Below are positions 1-8,585 of a DNA stretch of 64,000 nt, in pieces; position 1 is the stretch's first letter, and each line of letters begins with the position of its first letter. This DNA comes from Bradyrhizobium australiense (GTDB taxonomy: Bacteria > Pseudomonadota > Alphaproteobacteria > Rhizobiales > Xanthobacteraceae), in NCBI RefSeq assembly GCF_013114825.1, contig NZ_JAAVLX010000005.1, positions 186,001 to 250,000 on the forward strand. The letters are read 5' to 3'. Below the pieces are notes generated by a model, which searched no databases, had not been told where the DNA came from, and was given only the letters and a program-made list of their open reading frames with translations. The translations under genes and the position numbers were made by a program.

Positions 1-102
1 TGCCTGGTCCAATTTATTTTTCATTGATCATTTGCTTTCAGGGTCCTCCCCGGGTTCGGCCAAGAAGGCCGAGCTGTTGCGTACACCAGAAAGGTTGTTT
101 CC

Positions 103-1353
103 ATGTCTCTCTCCAACATCACCCTCTCGGCTTCGGTTCGCCAGAACCTGCTCTCGCTGCAGGGCACCGCCGATCTGCTCTCGACCACGCAGACCCGCCT
201 CGCCACCGGCAAAAAGGTCAACAGCGCGCTCGACAACCCGACCAACTTCTTCACCGCCGCCGGCCTCGACGCTCGCGCCAGCGACATCGGCAACTTGCTC
301 GACAGCATCGGCAACGGCGTGCAGGTGCTGCAGGCTGCCAACACCGGCATCACCTCGCTGTCGAAGCTGGTCGACACCGCGAAGTCGATTGCCAACCAGG
401 CACTGCAGCAGCCCGGCGGCTACAGCACTAAAGCCAGCCTCGTCACTGACGGGCCGACCGGTGCCGGTGCGCTCGCCGTCGCAGGTACAGCGACCGATCT
501 GACCAACGCCGGCACGAACTCGCTTCAGGGTAAGACGCTGGTCTTCAAGACTTCGGCGACCGCTACGACCACACTGACCATCGACAACACGGCCGGCGCC
601 GGCAAGGTCAACTCGATCGACGCGATCAACACGGCGCTTGCGACTGCCGGCGTTCAGCTTACCGCAAGCCTCGGCTCTTCGGGTGCGATTACCTTCACAT
701 CGACCAACGATGCGGCTTCGCAGACGATCACCAAGACTGGCACCTACGCTGCGCCGGGCGCTGGTTCGTCGACCTCGGTGGATATTTCCGGCACTGTTGG
801 CACCACCGCGTCGGTCACCGCGGCCGTTGTCGACGTCAACTCGCAGAATACCCGTGCAAGTCTGGTTGCTCAGTACAACCAGATCATCCAGCAGATCACG
901 ACGACGGCGCAGGACGCGTCCTTCAACGGCGTCAACCTGCTCAACGGCGACACGCTGAAGCTGGTGTTCAACGAAACCGGCAAGTCGACCTCGACGATCA
1001 CGGGCGTGACCTTCAATCCGAATGGTCTCGGCCTGGGCTCGGCCACCGTGGGCACTGACTTCATCGACAACGCTGCCACCAACAAGGTGCTGACCGCGCT
1101 CAACACCGCCAGCACCACGCTGCGGTCGCAGGCGTCGGCCTTCGGCGCCAACCTCTCGATCGTGCAGATCCGTCAGGACTTCTCGAAGAACCTAATCAAC
1201 GTGCTGCAGACCGGGTCGTCCAACCTGACCCTGGCCGATTCCAACGAGGAAGCGGCCAACAGCCAGGCGCTGTCGACCCGCCAGTCGATCGCGGTCTCCG
1301 CGCTGGCGCTGGCCAACCAGTCGAACCAGAGCGTTCTCCAGCTCCTGCGCTGA
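103..1353 (+). CDS. fliC: Flagellin (first of two tandem copies)
   Basis: Filament subunit, 416 residues, exported by the flagellar type III apparatus. The N-terminal D0/D1 region (residues 10-110, e.g. NLLSLQGTADLLSTTQTRLA) and the C-terminal D0/D1 helix (TLADSNEEAANSQALSTRQS near residue 375) are conserved. The Ser/Thr/Ala-rich middle (about 110-250) is the surface-exposed variable part. The ends are almost identical to those of the next gene, while the centre differs, as expected for a duplicated flagellin pair. The ATG is preceded by AGAAAGG. A strong terminator follows. Flagellin identity is firm; which filament type it builds is inferred. Confidence 0.97.
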   Translation: MSLSNITLSASVRQNLLSLQGTADLLSTTQTRLATGKKVNSALDNPTNFFTAAGLDARASDIGNLLDSIGNGVQVLQAANTGITSLSKLVDTAKSIANQALQQPGGYSTKASLVTDGPTGAGALAVAGTATDLTNAGTNSLQGKTLVFKTSATATTTLTIDNTAGAGKVNSIDAINTALATAGVQLTASLGSSGAITFTSTNDAASQTITKTGTYAAPGAGSSTSVDISGTVGTTASVTAAVVDVNSQNTRASLVAQYNQIIQQITTTAQDASFNGVNLLNGDTLKLVFNETGKSTSTITGVTFNPNGLGLGSATVGTDFIDNAATNKVLTALNTASTTLRSQASAFGANLSIVQIRQDFSKNLINVLQTGSSNLTLADSNEEAANSQALSTRQSIAVSALALANQSNQSVLQLLR

Positions 1354-1381
1354 TTTCGGCGAACCATTCGATCCATCACGG

Positions 1382-1411
1382 CGGCGGGGCTTCGGCCCCG
1401 CCGTTTTTTTT
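1382..1411 (+). terminator. Rho-independent terminator after flagellin 1
   Basis: A 9-bp GC stem (CGGCGGGGC / GCCCCGCCG) closes on a TTCG tetraloop and is followed by eight T residues. It isolates the first flagellin transcript from the second. Confidence 0.9.
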
Positions 1412-1524
1412 GTGTCTGGAGGTCCGGAACGGCATCGCAACAGGAGGATCAGATCGCTCGAAAACAGCGCCTTAAACCGTCGTGAGCAGGGCACCAGTTG
1501 TTAACCATGCCCAATAAGGTACCG

Positions 1525-1539
1525 TTAACCACATTTTAA
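1525..1539. promoter_or_regulatory. CtrA box upstream of flagellin 2
   Basis: An exact TTAA-CCACATT-TTAA (TTAA-N7-TTAA) lies 93 bp before the ATG of the second flagellin. A second half-site TTAACCAT lies at 1501-1508. This matches the CtrA recognition sequence known from Caulobacter; binding here is inferred. Confidence 0.6.
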
Positions 1540-1632
1540 AAGCTTTTGTTCATAACGTACTCGGGTGAAGTCATGTAGCCCGTCGGCGCGGGAGAAGGTG
1601 CCGGCGACGCACACTTGAGGAAGGCGTTGAAT

Positions 1633-2892
1633 ATGTCCGATATCGTCCTGACGGCGGCAGTCCGCCAGAACTTGCTCTCGCTGCAGGGCACCGCCGATCT
1701 GCTCTCGACCACGCAGACCCGCCTCGCCACCGGAAAGAAGGTCAACAGCGCGCTCGACAACCCGACCAACTACTTCACCGCGGCCGGCCTCGACGCCCGC
1801 GCCGGCGACATCAGCAATCTGCTCGACAGCATCGGCAACGGCGTGCAGGTGCTGCAGGCCGCCAACACCGGCATCACCTCGCTGCAGAAGCTGGTCGACA
1901 CCGCCAAGTCGATCGCCAACCAGGCGCTGCAGCAGCCCACGGGCTACAGCACAAAGTCCAGCATTAAATTCACCGGCACGGGCACCGGGGTTGCCCCCGC
2001 AGGTCCAGCAACTGCCGCCGACCTCACGACCAGCAAGCTCAACGGTGGTGTTTTCACGTTCACCAATTCCGCGGGCACCGCTGTGACCATCACGATCGGC
2101 ACGGCTGCCGCGGCCTTCGATCCCACGACCAAGACGGCGACTGTCAAAACTCTCGACCAACTCAATACGGCGCTGGCAGTGGCGGGCGTCAACCTGTCAG
2201 GCTCGATCACCGGCCCGGACGATCTGACCTTCACGTCGACCAACGACGGTGCAGGCCAGGTGATCACCGGCACAGCGTCAGCGACTGCGCCGACGGCGCT
2301 GGACGCGATCAACATCAGCGCCAACGCGTTCGGTGGCGGCGCCGGCGGTGCGGTCGTTGCAGCGATCCCCGACGCGGTGTCGCAAACCGCGCGCGCCACC
2401 CTGGTCAGCCAGTACAACCAGGTCATTGAGCAGATCAAGACCACGGCGCAGGATGCATCGTTCAACGGTATCAACCTTTTGGACGGCAACTCGCTGAAGC
2501 TGATCTTCAACGAAACCGGCAAGTCGACATTGACGATTGCAGGGGTGAGCTTCGACCCGAATGGCCTCGGCCTCGCACCGCTCGCCGCCGGCACCGATTT
2601 CATCGATAACGTGTTGACCGGCAAGGTGCTGACGGCGCTCAACAACGCCAGCAGCACGCTGCGCTCGCAGGCCTCCGCGTTCGGCGCCAACCTCTCGATC
2701 GTGCAGATTCGTCAGGATTTCGCGAAAAACATCATCAATGTGCTGCAGACCGGGTCGGCCAACCTGACCTTGGCCGACTCCAACGAGGAGGCGGCCAACA
2801 GCCAGGCGCTGTCGACCCGCCAGTCGATCGCGGTCTCCGCGCTAGCGCTCGCCAACCAGTCGCAGCAGAGCGTGCTCAAGCTCCTCCAGTAA
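1633..2892 (+). CDS. fliC: Flagellin (second tandem copy)
   Basis: Flagellin of 419 residues from the ATG at 1633. An upstream in-frame TTG at 1615 would add six residues, but GAGGAAGG sits at the right distance before the ATG. The N-terminal 110 residues and C-terminal 110 residues nearly match the first flagellin, and the central domain (about 115-250) is different and richer in Ala/Gly. Duplicated flagellins are usual in Bradyrhizobium filaments. It has its own promoter region with a CtrA box and its own terminator, so the two copies can be expressed separately. Confidence 0.96.
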   Translation: MSDIVLTAAVRQNLLSLQGTADLLSTTQTRLATGKKVNSALDNPTNYFTAAGLDARAGDISNLLDSIGNGVQVLQAANTGITSLQKLVDTAKSIANQALQQPTGYSTKSSIKFTGTGTGVAPAGPATAADLTTSKLNGGVFTFTNSAGTAVTITIGTAAAAFDPTTKTATVKTLDQLNTALAVAGVNLSGSITGPDDLTFTSTNDGAGQVITGTASATAPTALDAINISANAFGGGAGGAVVAAIPDAVSQTARATLVSQYNQVIEQIKTTAQDASFNGINLLDGNSLKLIFNETGKSTLTIAGVSFDPNGLGLAPLAAGTDFIDNVLTGKVLTALNNASSTLRSQASAFGANLSIVQIRQDFAKNIINVLQTGSANLTLADSNEEAANSQALSTRQSIAVSALALANQSQQSVLKLLQ

Positions 2893-2919
2893 GTGGAGAA
2901 ACGTTTCGAGCCATCAAAA

Positions 2920-2946
2920 CGGCGGGGCAGGGCCCCGCCGCTTTTC
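2920..2946 (+). terminator. Rho-independent terminator after flagellin 2
   Basis: CGGCGGGGC / GCCCCGCCG stem with a three-base loop followed by CTTTTCC. It is the same stem sequence as the terminator of flagellin 1, consistent with duplication of the whole unit. Confidence 0.85.
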
Positions 2947-3120
2947 CTTGAAGCCGCGATGGAGCCGACGGACGACGCCCCAAACCCGCTCCGTTGATGA
3001 AGCAAAAGCCATTTTTTTGATGCAGTTTGCATTCGAATGTTCGGGTATTGTTCATGGTGATTCGTGTAATTGTTTCCGGACACGCGCGCCGCGACGCGGC
3101 GGTTTGCAGGGGATTAGGCG

Positions 3121-3498
3121 ATGGCGCTGAAGGTTGAATTGAAGCCGTTCGAACGGATCATCATCGGCGAAAGCGTGATCACCAATTCGGAGACGCGAGC
3201 CCACTTTTTGATCGATGGCGCAGCGCCGATCCTGCGCGAGAAGGACATCCTGACGGCGGAGACAGCCAATTCTCCGGTGAAGCGGCTCTATCTCTGCGTG
3301 CAGATGATGTACCTGGAGAAGGACATCCCGAAGTACCAGGAGCTTTATATGGGCTTCGTCAAGGATTTACTGGAGGCGGTGCCGAGCTTCAGGCCGCAGA
3401 TCGAGGCCGCAAGTAAGCTAATTTTAAGCGGCCAGCTCTACAATTCGTTAAAGGAAATCCGCAAGCTTGTCAGAATGGAAGAGGAGTTGCTGAGGTGA
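3121..3498 (+). CDS. flbT: Flagellin translation repressor FlbT
   Basis: FlbT, 125 residues, the usual family length. In Caulobacter FlbT binds the 5' untranslated region of flagellin mRNA and stops its translation until the hook is finished. The whole sequence is FlbT-like (start MALKVELKPFERIIIGESV, then REKDIL and VQMMYLEKDIPKYQELY). AGGGGA precedes the ATG. It lies directly downstream of the two flagellins and 3 bp before flaF, so FlbT and its antagonist FlaF are probably cotranscribed. Confidence 0.95.
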   Translation: MALKVELKPFERIIIGESVITNSETRAHFLIDGAAPILREKDILTAETANSPVKRLYLCVQMMYLEKDIPKYQELYMGFVKDLLEAVPSFRPQIEAASKLILSGQLYNSLKEIRKLVRMEEELLR

Positions 3499-3501
3499 CG
3501 A

Positions 3502-3870
3502 ATGTCTAGTGCTGCCGCCAAGGCCTACGCGCGTGTTGCGACCACTACCTCCTCCCCCCGTGATATCGAAGCCCAGGCCTTGCTGAAGGCGGCGAACAAG
3601 TTGCAGGTCATCGTCACCGATGAAAATGCGACGATCGAGCAGATCTCCGAAGCGCTGATGTTCAATCGCAAGCTGTGGGCCATCTTTCTCAGCGACGTCT
3701 TGCGCGACGACAACCAGCAACCCTTGGAAGTGCGACAGAACATCGCCAACCTCGGTATCTTCGTTCTGAGCCAGACAATGGCGCTGCAGATCAGCCCGCA
3801 GGTCGAGCACATCAAGCCGCTGATCGAGATCAACCGCAATCTCGCGGCCGGCCTCAGCGGCCGCGCCTGA
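3502..3870 (+). CDS. flaF: Flagellar biosynthesis regulator FlaF
   Basis: FlaF, 122 residues. Family members are needed for flagellin synthesis or secretion and act opposite to FlbT in Caulobacter. Typical features are the N-terminal PRDIEAQALLKAANKL, the central ALMFNRKLWAIFLSDV and the C-terminal EINRNLAAGLSG. It starts 3 bp after flbT. A second paralog lies at 4448, so this locus has two FlaF proteins. Confidence 0.93.
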   Translation: MSSAAAKAYARVATTTSSPRDIEAQALLKAANKLQVIVTDENATIEQISEALMFNRKLWAIFLSDVLRDDNQQPLEVRQNIANLGIFVLSQTMALQISPQVEHIKPLIEINRNLAAGLSGRA

Positions 3871-3905
3871 ATGGCAACGAGGGCATCAAGCAGGAAGGTT
3901 GAGCT

Positions 3906-4271
3906 ATGGGTGATATCTACAGCGTTCTTGCAGCCGGCTACACATCCAAACCCCCGACGCCTCCGTCGCATACGAAGTATGTCCCTGTCGATGCCACGCA
4001 GTGGGAAGGGACCTGGAAGGGGACCTATTCGACGGGCGAGAAGTTTTCCTTCTCGGTGTCCAACGTGGAGGGATTTCGCGCGAAGGTGAGATATCAGAGC
4101 GGCAATGGTCCGATCAAATACCAGGACATCCTGATCAAGGACAACGCCTTCAGGATGGGCGACTCTAAATTCTTGCTGTCGAAGGAGGGCCACGGCACGA
4201 TCAAGACCGTGGTCACCAATCCCGCCACCGGGCAGTCGACCCTGAACTCGGCGCCAGTCGATCGGGTCTGA
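3906..4271 (+). CDS. Small hypothetical protein between two flaF genes
   Basis: A 121-residue soluble protein with no signal peptide that I do not recognise. From residue 30 on it is rich in beta-forming residues (WEGTWKGTYSTGEKFSFSV), suggesting a small beta-sandwich or barrel. It starts 35 bp after flaF with AGGAAGG before the ATG, so it probably belongs to the flbT-flaF transcript. Its place in the flagellin control cluster suggests a flagellar role, but nothing in the sequence proves one. Confidence 0.75.
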   Translation: MGDIYSVLAAGYTSKPPTPPSHTKYVPVDATQWEGTWKGTYSTGEKFSFSVSNVEGFRAKVRYQSGNGPIKYQDILIKDNAFRMGDSKFLLSKEGHGTIKTVVTNPATGQSTLNSAPVDRV

Positions 4272-4356
4272 TTGTCGTAGACTTTGCTTTTTGCTTCACG
4301 CAGTCAGCGAACAAAGCCAGGTAATGCCCAGACTCCGTCACATTTGGTAACCGTTG

Positions 4357-4371
4357 CTAACCACATTTAAA
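4357..4371. promoter_or_regulatory. Degenerate CtrA-like site before the second flaF
   Basis: CTAACCACATTTAAA is a near copy of the exact CtrA box before flagellin 2 (CCACATT spacer kept, one T lost). It lies about 77 bp upstream of the second flaF ATG. Likely a weakened or imperfect site. Confidence 0.3.
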
Positions 4372-4447
4372 GGCACGGACTGTATGAAAGTTGGGCAGTC
4401 TTGAAGTCCCCCTGCGGTCCTGCGAACCGCTCCCATCGAGGTCGTGA

Positions 4448-4813
4448 ATGTCCCATGCAGCCCAGGCCTACTCGCGCACGTCACATACAACGGCATCCCC
4501 GCGTGAAGTCGAGGCGCAGGCGCTGCTGAAGGCTGCGAGACAGCTTCTGGATGTCCAGGCCAACTGGGCGGGCCCCGACAAGAACATGCACAATGCGCTG
4601 CTCTTCAATCGCCGGCTGTGGTCGATTTTCATGAGCGCGGTGGAAGGCAACGACAATCCGCAGCCGCTGGAAATCCGTCAGAACATCGCCAATATCGGCG
4701 TGTTCGTGATGAAGCAGACGATCGACATGCAGCTGAATCCGGATCCGGCGAAACTGAAGTCGCTGATCGATATTAATTGCAACCTCGCCGCGGGCCTGTC
4801 AGGCAAGGCTTGA
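4448..4813 (+). CDS. flaF: Second FlaF paralog
   Basis: FlaF family, 121 residues, clearly homologous to the gene at 3502: it shares PREVEAQALLKAARQL, ALLFNRRLWSIFMSAV, NPQPLEIRQNIANIGVFV and NLAAGLSGKA. The residues between these motifs have diverged, so this is an old duplication. It has its own upstream region with a CtrA-like sequence. The pairing of two FlaF proteins with two flagellins suggests each may serve a different flagellin; this is inference only. Confidence 0.92.
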   Translation: MSHAAQAYSRTSHTTASPREVEAQALLKAARQLLDVQANWAGPDKNMHNALLFNRRLWSIFMSAVEGNDNPQPLEIRQNIANIGVFVMKQTIDMQLNPDPAKLKSLIDINCNLAAGLSGKA

Positions 4814-4823
4814 CGGTTCGCGA

Positions 4824-5189
4824 TCAAGCCTTGCGATCGGTGGCAAGAGCGCGCGTCGGCGCGCCGTTGGTCAGGTCGAGGGCGCGGAAATAGGCGCGGC
4901 GGCGCAGCACGGCTTCATCGGGAAATTGCTGCACCACCACGCTCGTCCTGGTATCGACGACCTGATAGACGATCGAGGCCGCGGCGCGGTCGAGAAACAC
5001 CTGACGTGATCTGGAAACATTCACCGCATCGGACTCTGCGCGCGCGCGTGCGCTCGCGTCCGCCGCCGTGACGCTTTGCGTCACCGGCAGTTCGGTCGCG
5101 ACTGCCTTATGCGCCGCTTCGCTCACGGGCTGCACAATCGGCGCGGCAACCGGTGCCCCCACCGGCTTGATGCTGAAATCTGTACTCAC
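4824..5189 (-). CDS. FlaG-like flagellar protein
   Basis: A 121-residue protein. The C-terminal half contains IVYQVVDTRTSVVVQQFPDE, which resembles the FlaG core (a D-x-x-T-x-x-V-x-x-x-P-x-E pattern). The N-terminal half is a low-complexity Pro/Ala/Val linker. FlaG-family proteins influence filament length. It is convergent with the second flaF (10 bp between stop codons) and lies downstream of the flgI cluster on the same strand. Family assignment is moderate because only the core motif is clear. Confidence 0.65.
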   Translation of the reverse strand: MSTDFSIKPVGAPVAAPIVQPVSEAAHKAVATELPVTQSVTAADASARARAESDAVNVSRSRQVFLDRAAASIVYQVVDTRTSVVVQQFPDEAVLRRRAYFRALDLTNGAPTRALATDRKA

Positions 5190-5354
5190 GGCAGCCTCCT
5201 GGCTTGCTTCGAGTCAAATCCCAACCCCTCTCGAATCGCAACTATGCCGCGGACCCCTCAATACAATGTTAGAGAATGCGCTGAATTTCGCGCTGAAATT
5301 GACGCGAAGTTTCTATTAAGATCGTTGGTATTTTAGGGAAGCGCCGAAAAACGC

Positions 5355-5840
5355 TTAGAGCGAGCGGCTGACCGAGAGCGGCTTGATGTGCCGCGGTCCG
5401 GGGACGGCGCGCTGGCCGGCAGCGGTGTAGGTGCTCGGAATATTGCGACGCTGGATCTCGGTGTTGACGCCGCGCACGATGCCCTCCGACACCGCGTGGG
5501 CGGTTGCAAGGACCGTGAGATTGATCTGCAGCATGGCACGGAAGGTGTCGTGATGGCGCCGCAGCGTGGTCAGCAATTCCGGCGAGACCTGAGTGAGATA
5601 TTTTTGCGCGTTCTTCAGGCTTTCGACTGCGACCATGTAGCGGCCCGACAACTCGCTTTTCTGCTCTTCCAGCTGCATTGCTTCGCGGATCCAGCCGGCG
5701 CGAACCAGTTCGGTTTCGCGCTCGATGATGCCGAGCAGCGCGCTCATCACATTCATCAGTTCTTCCGCGAGCTTGCGCGCCTCGACCGGGGTGGAGATCG
5801 CCGGTGCCGGTGCGGGCTTGGCTTGAGGACGCTGATTCAT
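5355..5840 (-). CDS. FlgN-like flagellar export chaperone
   Basis: A 161-residue, mostly helical protein. Residues 20-110 (LAEELMNVMSALLGIIERET followed by ALLGI-type heptads, a basic stretch and KSELSGRY) look like FlgN, the cytoplasmic chaperone of hook-filament junction proteins FlgK and FlgL. The C-terminal 45 residues are a basic, Pro-rich tail typical of alphaproteobacterial members. It follows the rod-binding gene by 18 bp, so it belongs to the flgI operon. FlgN proteins are poorly conserved, so the name is given at moderate confidence. Confidence 0.65.
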   Translation of the reverse strand: MNQRPQAKPAPAPAISTPVEARKLAEELMNVMSALLGIIERETELVRAGWIREAMQLEEQKSELSGRYMVAVESLKNAQKYLTQVSPELLTTLRRHHDTFRAMLQINLTVLATAHAVSEGIVRGVNTEIQRRNIPSTYTAAGQRAVPGPRHIKPLSVSRSL

Positions 5841-5858
5841 GTCGGATTCCCTTTTGGA

Positions 5859-6215
5859 TCAGCCGGCGCGGTTGGCTTGCTGCAGGATCAAGGTGCGGAA
5901 GACGTCGTTGGAAATGCCGATGCCGCCCGACTTGGCGAAGGATTTCGAATATTCGTCCGTCAGCATCGAGCGCCAGACGCCGGTGCCGGTCGTGTCGCCG
6001 AACGGCCCTTCGCCTTTGACGCCGGTGGTCATCTGCGAAAACATCGAGTTGAGGAACATCGCCTCGAACTCCTGGGCCTTGGCGCGCGTCTTTTTCTGCG
6101 CCTCGGGTGAAATCTTTTTCAGCGCGTCGGCAAGCTGCGGATCGTTGCGGCCGTTGATCAGCGAAGTCTTTTTCGTCGAATATGCGCCGATGCCATTGAT
6201 AAGGCTCGTGTCCAT
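5859..6215 (-). CDS. flgJ: Rod-binding protein, FlgJ N-terminal domain only (CheL-like)
   Basis: A 118-residue protein homologous to the N-terminal rod-binding domain of FlgJ; the muramidase domain is absent, as is usual in alphaproteobacteria, where it was called CheL. Conserved: KAQEFEAMFLNSMFSQM (residues 45-61), then GVWRSMLTDEYSKSFA and the C-terminal LILQQANR. The ATG at 6215 overlaps the flgI stop by one base (TGATG), implying translational coupling; a GTG one codon earlier is possible. It probably caps the growing rod in the periplasm. Confidence 0.88.
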   Translation of the reverse strand: MDTSLINGIGAYSTKKTSLINGRNDPQLADALKKISPEAQKKTRAKAQEFEAMFLNSMFSQMTTGVKGEGPFGDTTGTGVWRSMLTDEYSKSFAKSGGIGISNDVFRTLILQQANRAG

Positions 6216-7339
6216 CACATCACCTCGATGTCGGCCTGGATCGCGCCGGCGGCCTTGATCGCCTGCAGGATGCCGATCAGGTCGCGTGGACCGATGCCGA
6301 GACTATTCAGGCCGTCGACGAGTTGCTGCAGCGAGACGCCGTCCTTCACGACCGCGAATTTCTTGCCGTCCTCCGAGACGCTAACGCCGGTGCGCGGCGT
6401 GACGACAGTTCGGCCGCGCGACAGCGGATTGGGCTGGCTGACCTGCGGGCTTTCCGTAATCGTCACGGTAAGATTGCCCTGCGCCACCGCCACGGTGGCG
6501 ACGCGAACGTCGCGGCCCATCACGATTATGCCTGAGCGCTCGTCGATGACGATCTTGGCGGCGAGATCAGGATCGACCTGCAATTGCTCGATCTCGGTGA
6601 GAAAGGCGACGACGTTGCCCTTGAATTCGGCGGGGATCGCGAGCTGCACCGTAGACGGGTCGATCGGCTCGGCGGTCTTGACGCCTAGGAAGTCGTTGAC
6701 CGCCGCCGCGATGCGCTTGGCGGTGGTGAAGTCGGCGTTGCGCAGCGCGAGCCGCACATTGGGCAGGCGATTGAGCGCGAATTCGATTTCGCGCTCGATG
6801 ATGGCGCCATTGGCGATGCGGCCCACGGTCGGCACGCCGCGCACGATCTTGGCGGCTTCGCCTTCGGCCTGGAAGCCGGAGATCGCGAGCGAACCTTGCG
6901 CGACCGCATAGACGTTGCCGTCGGCGCCGAGCAGGGGGGTAACGAGCAGGGTGCCGCCCTGCAGATTCTTGGCATCGCCGAGCGCGGATACCGTGACGTC
7001 CATCCGCGTACCTTGCGTGCCGAATGCCGGCAGGTTGCCGGTGACCATGACCGCGGCGACGTTGCCGGTGCGGATGGTCGCGCCGCGGATGTTGACACCC
7101 ATGCGCTCCAGCATCGCCTGCAGCGATTGCTTGGTGAAGGGGATGTTGTTCAGGGTGTCGCCGGTGCCGTTGAGGCCGACGACGAGGCCGTAGCCGATCA
7201 ACTGGTTCTGCCGCACGCCTTCGATATTGGCGAGATCCTTGATCCGCGACGTCGCGCCTGCGGACGAGGGCGATAGCGCCAGCGCCAACAGCGCGGCCCA
7301 GGCCACCCAAATCACTCTTGCCGAACGGATGCCGGGCAT
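6215..7339 (-). CDS. flgI: Flagellar P-ring protein FlgI
   Basis: P-ring subunit, 374 residues, exported by Sec to the periplasm, where it forms the bushing around the rod in the peptidoglycan. A signal peptide covers about residues 1-29. The mature start has the family signature RIKDLANIEGVRQNQLIGYG followed by GLVVGLNGTGD. FlgI signatures continue to the C-terminus (GVSLQQLVDGLNSLGIGPRD). It heads the minus-strand operon flgI-flgJ-flgN-like. Full length and intact. Confidence 0.97.
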   Translation of the reverse strand: MPGIRSARVIWVAWAALLALALSPSSAGATSRIKDLANIEGVRQNQLIGYGLVVGLNGTGDTLNNIPFTKQSLQAMLERMGVNIRGATIRTGNVAAVMVTGNLPAFGTQGTRMDVTVSALGDAKNLQGGTLLVTPLLGADGNVYAVAQGSLAISGFQAEGEAAKIVRGVPTVGRIANGAIIEREIEFALNRLPNVRLALRNADFTTAKRIAAAVNDFLGVKTAEPIDPSTVQLAIPAEFKGNVVAFLTEIEQLQVDPDLAAKIVIDERSGIIVMGRDVRVATVAVAQGNLTVTITESPQVSQPNPLSRGRTVVTPRTGVSVSEDGKKFAVVKDGVSLQQLVDGLNSLGIGPRDLIGILQAIKAAGAIQADIEVM

Positions 7340-7541
7340 CCTGTGCTCCCCTCGAGGTATTCCACCGGACCGCAGGCGTCACTCCCATGACGGCGGTCCG
7401 GCATTAACTATGCGAGCAGCGTGCCATGTTGCGTTTCGGGTGCAACGCGCTGATATTGCTGGATGTTCGTTGGGGCCGATATCGCGACGGCTTCACCATG
7501 ATGGGCGAAACTGCCGTGCGTCGGCAGATTCTGCCGGGCCG

Positions 7542-7556
7542 TTTACGTGTCATTAA
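7542..7556. promoter_or_regulatory. CtrA box upstream of fliX
   Basis: TTTA-CGTGTCA-TTAA, one mismatch from TTAA-N7-TTAA and ending in the strong half-site TTAACCAT (7553-7560), lies 47 bp before the fliX ATG. fliX is a CtrA-controlled gene in Caulobacter, which supports the reading. Confidence 0.5.
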
Positions 7557-7603
7557 CCATAAGAAGGCGAAGGTCCCGCCATTCTCATCGCGAGATCACC
7601 ACG

Positions 7604-8017
7604 ATGCGCATCTACGGACCGAACGGCACCACGCTAGGATCGCCCGCGAGCCACGCGCGACGAACCAGTTCGACCGGCTTCTCGCTGCCGGAGACGCCGG
7701 CTACGCCCGAAGAGCCGCGCTCGGCAGCAGCGCCCAAGGCCGCCGGCAACATCGACGCGCTCCTTGCGCTGCAGGGCGTCGAGGATCCGACCGAGCGCCG
7801 CAAGCGTTCGGTGGCACGGGGCAGGGGCGCACTCGACGTGCTCGACGAACTCAAGCTCGGACTGCTCTCCGGCAATCTCGACGCCTCGACGGTGAGCCGG
7901 CTGCGCGATGCCGCTGCCAATCTGAAGTCGTCCTCCGGCGATTCCGGCCTCGATGCGGTGCTGGCCGAGATCGAGCTGCGCGTCGAAGTCGAACTGGCGA
8001 AGGCCGGTCGGTTCTAG
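7604..8017 (+). CDS. fliX: Flagellar assembly regulator FliX
   Basis: A 137-residue cytoplasmic regulator. In Caulobacter FliX couples completion of the early basal body to activation of FlbD and later sigma-54 flagellar genes. It starts MRIYGPNGT at 7604; the frame is open upstream but that part looks non-coding. The conserved C-terminal part contains IDALLALQGVEDPTERRKRS and RGALDVLDELKLGLLSG. It is divergent from flgI. Its presence points to a Caulobacter-type flagellar hierarchy. Confidence 0.92.
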   Translation: MRIYGPNGTTLGSPASHARRTSSTGFSLPETPATPEEPRSAAAPKAAGNIDALLALQGVEDPTERRKRSVARGRGALDVLDELKLGLLSGNLDASTVSRLRDAAANLKSSSGDSGLDAVLAEIELRVEVELAKAGRF

Positions 8018-8082
8018 CGCTAGAGCTTCGGCGCGCGTACTGGATGCCCTGCTTGAAGCCAGGCATGGCAGTGGTGGATGGC

Positions 8083-8472
8083 TCAGGCCGCTATGTCCTT
8101 GCGCGCCGCATCATAGCGGCGCTGCGCGTTCAGCACCTCCTTCAGGTTCATCTCCGCCCACTCCCGCAACGGATCGACCGCGTCGGCGAGCGTCGCGCCG
8201 AGCGGCGTGATCGAATACTCCACCGTGACCGGCACCGTCGCGATCGCGCGGCGTCTAATCAATCCGTCGCGTTCAAGCGATTTGAGAACCTGGCTGAGCA
8301 TCTTCTGCGAGATGCCTTCAATGGTGCGGCGTAACGCATTGAAACGCATCGGCTCGTCGCGCACGAGAAGCAGGATGAGCACGGCCCATTTGTCGCCGAC
8401 CCGATCGAGAATCTGGCGCGTCGGGCAATCGGCCGAATAGGCGTTCGGGGTTTTCGAATTGGCGGCCTTCAC
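8083..8472 (-). CDS. HxlR-family transcriptional regulator
   Basis: A 129-residue winged-helix regulator with a GTG start. HxlR features include the early conserved Cys (DCPTRQILDRVGDKWAVLIL), MRFNALRRTIEGISQKMLSQ for the recognition helix region, and LEREGLI-like LERDGLIRR, followed by EYSITPLG. It is divergent from a frameshifted NAD(P)H oxidoreductase across 113 bp, the usual arrangement in which HxlR proteins control an adjacent redox enzyme. The inducer is unknown. Confidence 0.9.
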   Translation of the reverse strand: MKAANSKTPNAYSADCPTRQILDRVGDKWAVLILLLVRDEPMRFNALRRTIEGISQKMLSQVLKSLERDGLIRRRAIATVPVTVEYSITPLGATLADAVDPLREWAEMNLKEVLNAQRRYDAARKDIAA

Positions 8473-8585
8473 GGCGGTTACTCCGGCGTAATCAGGTGAC
8501 CCAAAAGTGCTCTCTTAACACCTACCTTCTTTCCGCTATCTAGTCACCACTGGATACCAGATTGGCGTATCGCAAGGGAACCTCC

